This document shows, one piece after another, positions 32,966-36,538 of a DNA stretch of 36,538 bases. This stretch comes from Reticulitermes lucifugus (Eukaryota > Arthropoda > Insecta > Blattodea > Rhinotermitidae). The stretch is taken from NCBI GenBank assembly GCA_026260175.1, contig JAKCWW010001857.1:1-36538 (forward strand), written 5' to 3'. Under the pieces are notes generated by a model, which had not been told where the DNA came from, searched no databases, and saw only the letters and a list, made by a program, of their open reading frames with translations. The position numbers were made by a program, and so were the translations under genes. The number at the start of each line of letters is the position of its first letter. The stretch's first letter is position 1.

Positions 32966-35900
32966 TCTCTCCTTAAGAACGTACTGCAGTACCAGTTTTG
33001 ATTAAGTAAATTCTAAGGGGCAGGATTTGTCTAGATTAAAGTTTTCGCACATGACAATCAAAGTTTCTCACCATCGTCACGTTTGTAGTTGTTCACATAT
33101 AAATAACCCTCCGAACGAAACATATAGGTATATTTATGCTCTCGGTCCATATCGTATTTCACATGGCTAGCTTCGGTGATTCATCGGGTGTCGCCGTCGT
33201 ACCGCAAGATACGAGTACATTTCAGGCATCAGCCATTTTATTGTTTCACTGTCTACAAAAAAATTACTTTATTAAAATTATTATTTATAAAAAGACCTCG
33301 CACCATAAATAATTTCAGGACTTAACAGTGTTACCAACGTCGCCCCCACTTCACCAAGTTCGTCCGCCCGCCATGTTATTATTACCGATTATAGAAAATT
33401 ACACAGCATAAAGGTTTAGATGATTTAATGACATTAAGGTTGATAACTCCAAGCGAAAGGGAGGGACACATGCACACAAAGCGCATGGATATCTTATAAG
33501 CCTTCTTTTCCTTAAGAAAAAAAATCAGTTCAAAATCCGCTCATGTGGCCTGCAAACTTAAAAGTTTACTCATCCCTGCTCGCACCACAAACCACCTTAT
33601 TGTGATTCGCATTCTCACCCCTAGTAGTATCAAACTTCGGAAGATATGATATATGAAAGAATAGGTTCCCCTTTCTTTCCAAGTTTATTTTTAACAACGT
33701 AAGCAAAGAAGGAAAGAATTTGAGACGAATACAGAAAAGAAAGAATACGACGAGGCGAAAATAATAAATTCCATCCACGGTATTTGGAGTCAGAAGGATA
33801 CGGCAACAACACGCTGAGATTTTATACATACTTTTCTATCAATGTAACTTCTATAAACATAAGAGAAAAGAGATGAAGTTTGAACAAGTAAGGATTACTT
33901 CCAACACTGTGCAGTGATGCAACATACATATTTACATACCTATATGAAGCTTCAGGCCAATGTGGCCTAGGTCGTCCAGTTATCCGGGTGTCTAATTCCT
34001 CTACCTACACAGGGCAACACAAACTGAAAAAAAGAGGCAGGAATACATCTGTGCCTCGAGTGAAAGTGTAACCACCAGAACTAAACGTTCGAACGGTAGA
34101 AGACAGTACCGAACTTCGAACGCGCTGCCACTGCGCTCGGCAGTCGTGTAACACTATAGCATATATGTGAGAACAGTATTAATCAGACAAAACATTACAT
34201 AAGCATTTAAAGGCATTTGCATACGCTAAGATTACTACAGTCCCATGTTCTCAAGAATTAAACGAAGCTTCCTTCCGACCGACATTAAACATATGCATGT
34301 AATTTTACACAAATGTAATTCATTGTAACATAATATCACGTAACGGCATAAACACTTTTTTGAGCTTGTCGGATAAAGTAGGTGGGCATGAATAATAGCA
34401 TGCCATTTTACAGTTCATTGGTACGCGAACAGAGTATATTTTTACAATGCTGTAAATTCCTTCGATCGAATTTATGCGTCTCACGGCATTTTGAACCAGA
34501 ATAACAACATCTTAAATCTGAAGTTATTCCAACGGTGAAGATTTAGATTGTTACAATTTGTCATGTGGTTATGAACATTTCGGAGGCTCTCCTGTCTTCC
34601 GAAATCTAGTTCCCCTTGCCTTTATAAGCTCCTGTTCCCAAAGTGTCTCAGGTCTACCCTGAAGATGGATGCAGCAAATGTGTCCACAACACAGGTAATC
34701 GCTTATCAGTGTACAGGATAATGCAGATGACTACAACCTAAAGAAATTCGACATGATATTTCACAAAGTTACTCTGTACTTCTAAGAAAGAGCACTGTGT
34801 GCACGCTAACGCCCTTCGAACCTTATCAGACAACACTTTGAGTGAGGCAGTCCAAGCAAGACCACAGCACAGCCAAGTGTATCACTCTGCCACGTCAATA
34901 ATAATTACTTGAGTCGTGTTCTCTTAGCATAAGGCTACACAAGCGTTTTTCGCCGTCCGCACACGGACATAAAAACAGCCTACACGGTGCAATACGTAGA
35001 AAAAACGTCGAGTGAATTAAATGTACAATTCCAGTGAGAATTTTATGAAAAAAAAATCTTCTATTAAGTTCAGTGTGAAAAAAAAACTCAATTTTGATTC
35101 ACAAAGTTTATTAAGGGCTCTTAATATAAAATGCAATTTATCGACAAACTGTTACATCAAAGCGCGGTGAATGTATTCCGAGCGGACTGGAATGACAAAA
35201 GTAATATGCGTTCAAAGCATTACCACCAAATAAGAATCCAGTCAATTTTGAAATTTATATTTCCAATTTCAGCAACAATATAAACACTAATCATAAAGTT
35301 AATGTGCCAAAAACCTTGAGCATCAATATCACGAAGTCGCAGTGCCACACAACAGTATAGTACAGTGTATAAAGTAAGTACACAATGAGTGTGTTAAAAC
35401 ATAGTCGTGATTTCTGTAAGTTATTTGTACGTACATTCAGCTGTCTGGAACTCCTCAAACTATTTCATATTTCAACTACACTATTTGAAACACAAGAAAT
35501 AAACCCACAAAGAAAGTGTTCAGATGATTTAAACCCTTGATATCAACAAAGCTGTTACGCTGTTGTTATTTTTAAGTTAATAATGACTAGAAACCAAAGA
35601 AATATAAATAAGTTGTTGTAGTGTACAATGTGTGGAGCCCCCAATAATTTTTTTTTCAGTGCACTGAAGTGCAGCCACTACAGGGGCTAGGCATAAGATA
35701 GGAACCTGATAATAATGTAATGGATGTGTAAAACTTGTGCTGCTTTCAGCTGGTCTGAATGTATGTTACATAAGCTACGTATGTCATTATGTATCATGCT
35801 TATAATTGTATTTTTGTTGATGTTAAGACAAATGCTGTATACCCCTACCGTTTTCTTTGCAGATTACTCATTTTCAGATGAGAAACAATTTTTCCCAAAA

Positions 35901-36380
35901 CCAGACATGATATATGTAATATTACTAAGAAAATAACACAATGACAATATTTACAGAGAAAACAGAAAGCTGAGACTAACAGACCTACGGAAAGGAATCA
36001 TTTTAGTTTCTTGACGCTGTACTCACATTTCCAACTACCACCACACAATTTCGTCCCCAAAGATCCAAAAGTAACTGTAAAATGACAATGAGAGATGCAA
36101 ATTGTTCGATTCAGATGATAATGGTTTGCGCTGCACTTGTAAGCATCCTAGTAGCAATACAACCTTACAACAAAGTACGATGCCGGTTAAAAACAGAAGT
36201 CTTAGATCCTCTTTCACCCTCTAAACGATTTGTATATGTAACAATTACACATAACTGAAAATAAAAAACATAATTAAAAATAAACAACATAAAGGGCCTT
36301 CTTGTTCAAAATTAAAAATTCTAAGCTACAGAACAAAGCCCAATCTTACGGAAAGTGTATTTAAGAACCCCAAAACAATT

Positions 36381-36538
36381 TCGGCCGATCCCAGTGGCCG
36401 TGCGGTCTGAGGCATGGGTCTACGGTCGCTCGATTATTGGGATTGTGGGTTCGAATCCGACCGGGGGCATGGATGCTTGTCTCTTGTGAGTGTTGTGTGT
36501 TGTCAGGTAGAGGTCTCTGCGACGAGCTGGTCCCTCGT
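36381..36538 (+). mobile_element. tRNA-like SINE, family 2, better preserved copy cut by the window end
   Basis: The head TCCCAGTGGCCGTGCGGTCT has a box-A-like start. Box B is a perfect GGTTCGAATCC at 36448-36458. A non-tRNA body (ATGGATGCTTGTCTCTTGTG) then runs off the window. It does not fold into a clean tRNA with intact acceptor and anticodon arms, so a tRNA gene is unlikely. The element continues beyond the last base. Confidence 0.6.

Larger units (their letters stand above)
30841..36380. other. No gene recognised; intergenic or distal 3' UTR
   Basis: AT-rich, with a (TAG)n tract and the doubtful 136-codon frame. Two overlapping minus frames at 33566-33829 reflect a local lack of stops rather than a recognisable protein. 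A slightly CpG-rich patch near 33325-33375 is unexplained. Confidence 0.5.

Noticed and set aside
33566-33829. Two overlapping minus-strand frames of 87 and 60 codons
   Set aside because: No domain is recognised. The overlap in two frames points to a stop-poor stretch of biased composition.
36381-36460. Possible tRNA gene at the window end
   Set aside because: Box B is perfect, but the acceptor and anticodon arms do not pair by eye and a non-tRNA body follows. A SINE explains it better.

Overview
This window looks like animal nuclear DNA, most likely from an insect. It is AT-rich, has almost no long open frames, and its one clear gene is split by GT-AG introns among degraded transposable elements. 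The repeats (a tRNA-derived SINE family, palindromic foldback repeats with LINE-tail-like reading frames, Penelope-type hammerhead motifs, a Tc1/mariner relic) resemble those I associate with cockroach and termite genomes. Blattodea is therefore a tentative guess, made from memory without any search.

The gene is the 3' part of a class A amine GPCR on the + strand. It is best called an insect 5-HT2-family serotonin receptor, probably the 5-HT2B (5-HT2beta) type. Five coding exons were assembled by hand from splice sites and frame: 16635-16862 (TM3-TM4), 17795-18101 (second extracellular loop, TM5, start of loop 3), 20721-20930 (loop 3), 29087-29401 (end of loop 3, TM6, TM7, start of tail) and 29942-30197 (rest of tail and stop). 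All junction phases agree and together give 438 residues. The exons for the N-terminus, TM1 and TM2 were not found, so they probably lie 5' of the window and bases 1-16634 would then be mostly upstream intron.

Layout. 1-16634: presumed upstream intron or flank, with a possible mariner-type end (near 611), a long-TIR Tc1/mariner relic (3090-3686), a hammerhead motif (4946-4985, minus), a 209-bp near-perfect palindrome (7018-7226), a LINE tail relic (13650-13860, minus), a SINE (14117-14404, minus) and a second foldback repeat (15187-15360). 16635-30197: the receptor exons, with introns of 932, 2619, 8156 and 540 bp. The 8-kb intron holds a second hammerhead motif (21253-21295, minus), several tRNA-like SINE relics, a SINE with a clean 12-bp target-site duplication (26446-26739) and a LINE tail piece (28857-28935). 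The 540-bp intron is about half SINE. 30198-36538: 3' UTR, then anonymous sequence, with a SINE head cut off by the window end.

I see no bacterial-style operon, CRISPR array, rRNA or intact tRNA gene, and no convincing second protein gene. The points most worth a second look are the two Penelope-type hammerhead motifs, the GRY-for-DRY change in the receptor, and the frame-neutral loop-3 exon that could be spliced in or out.
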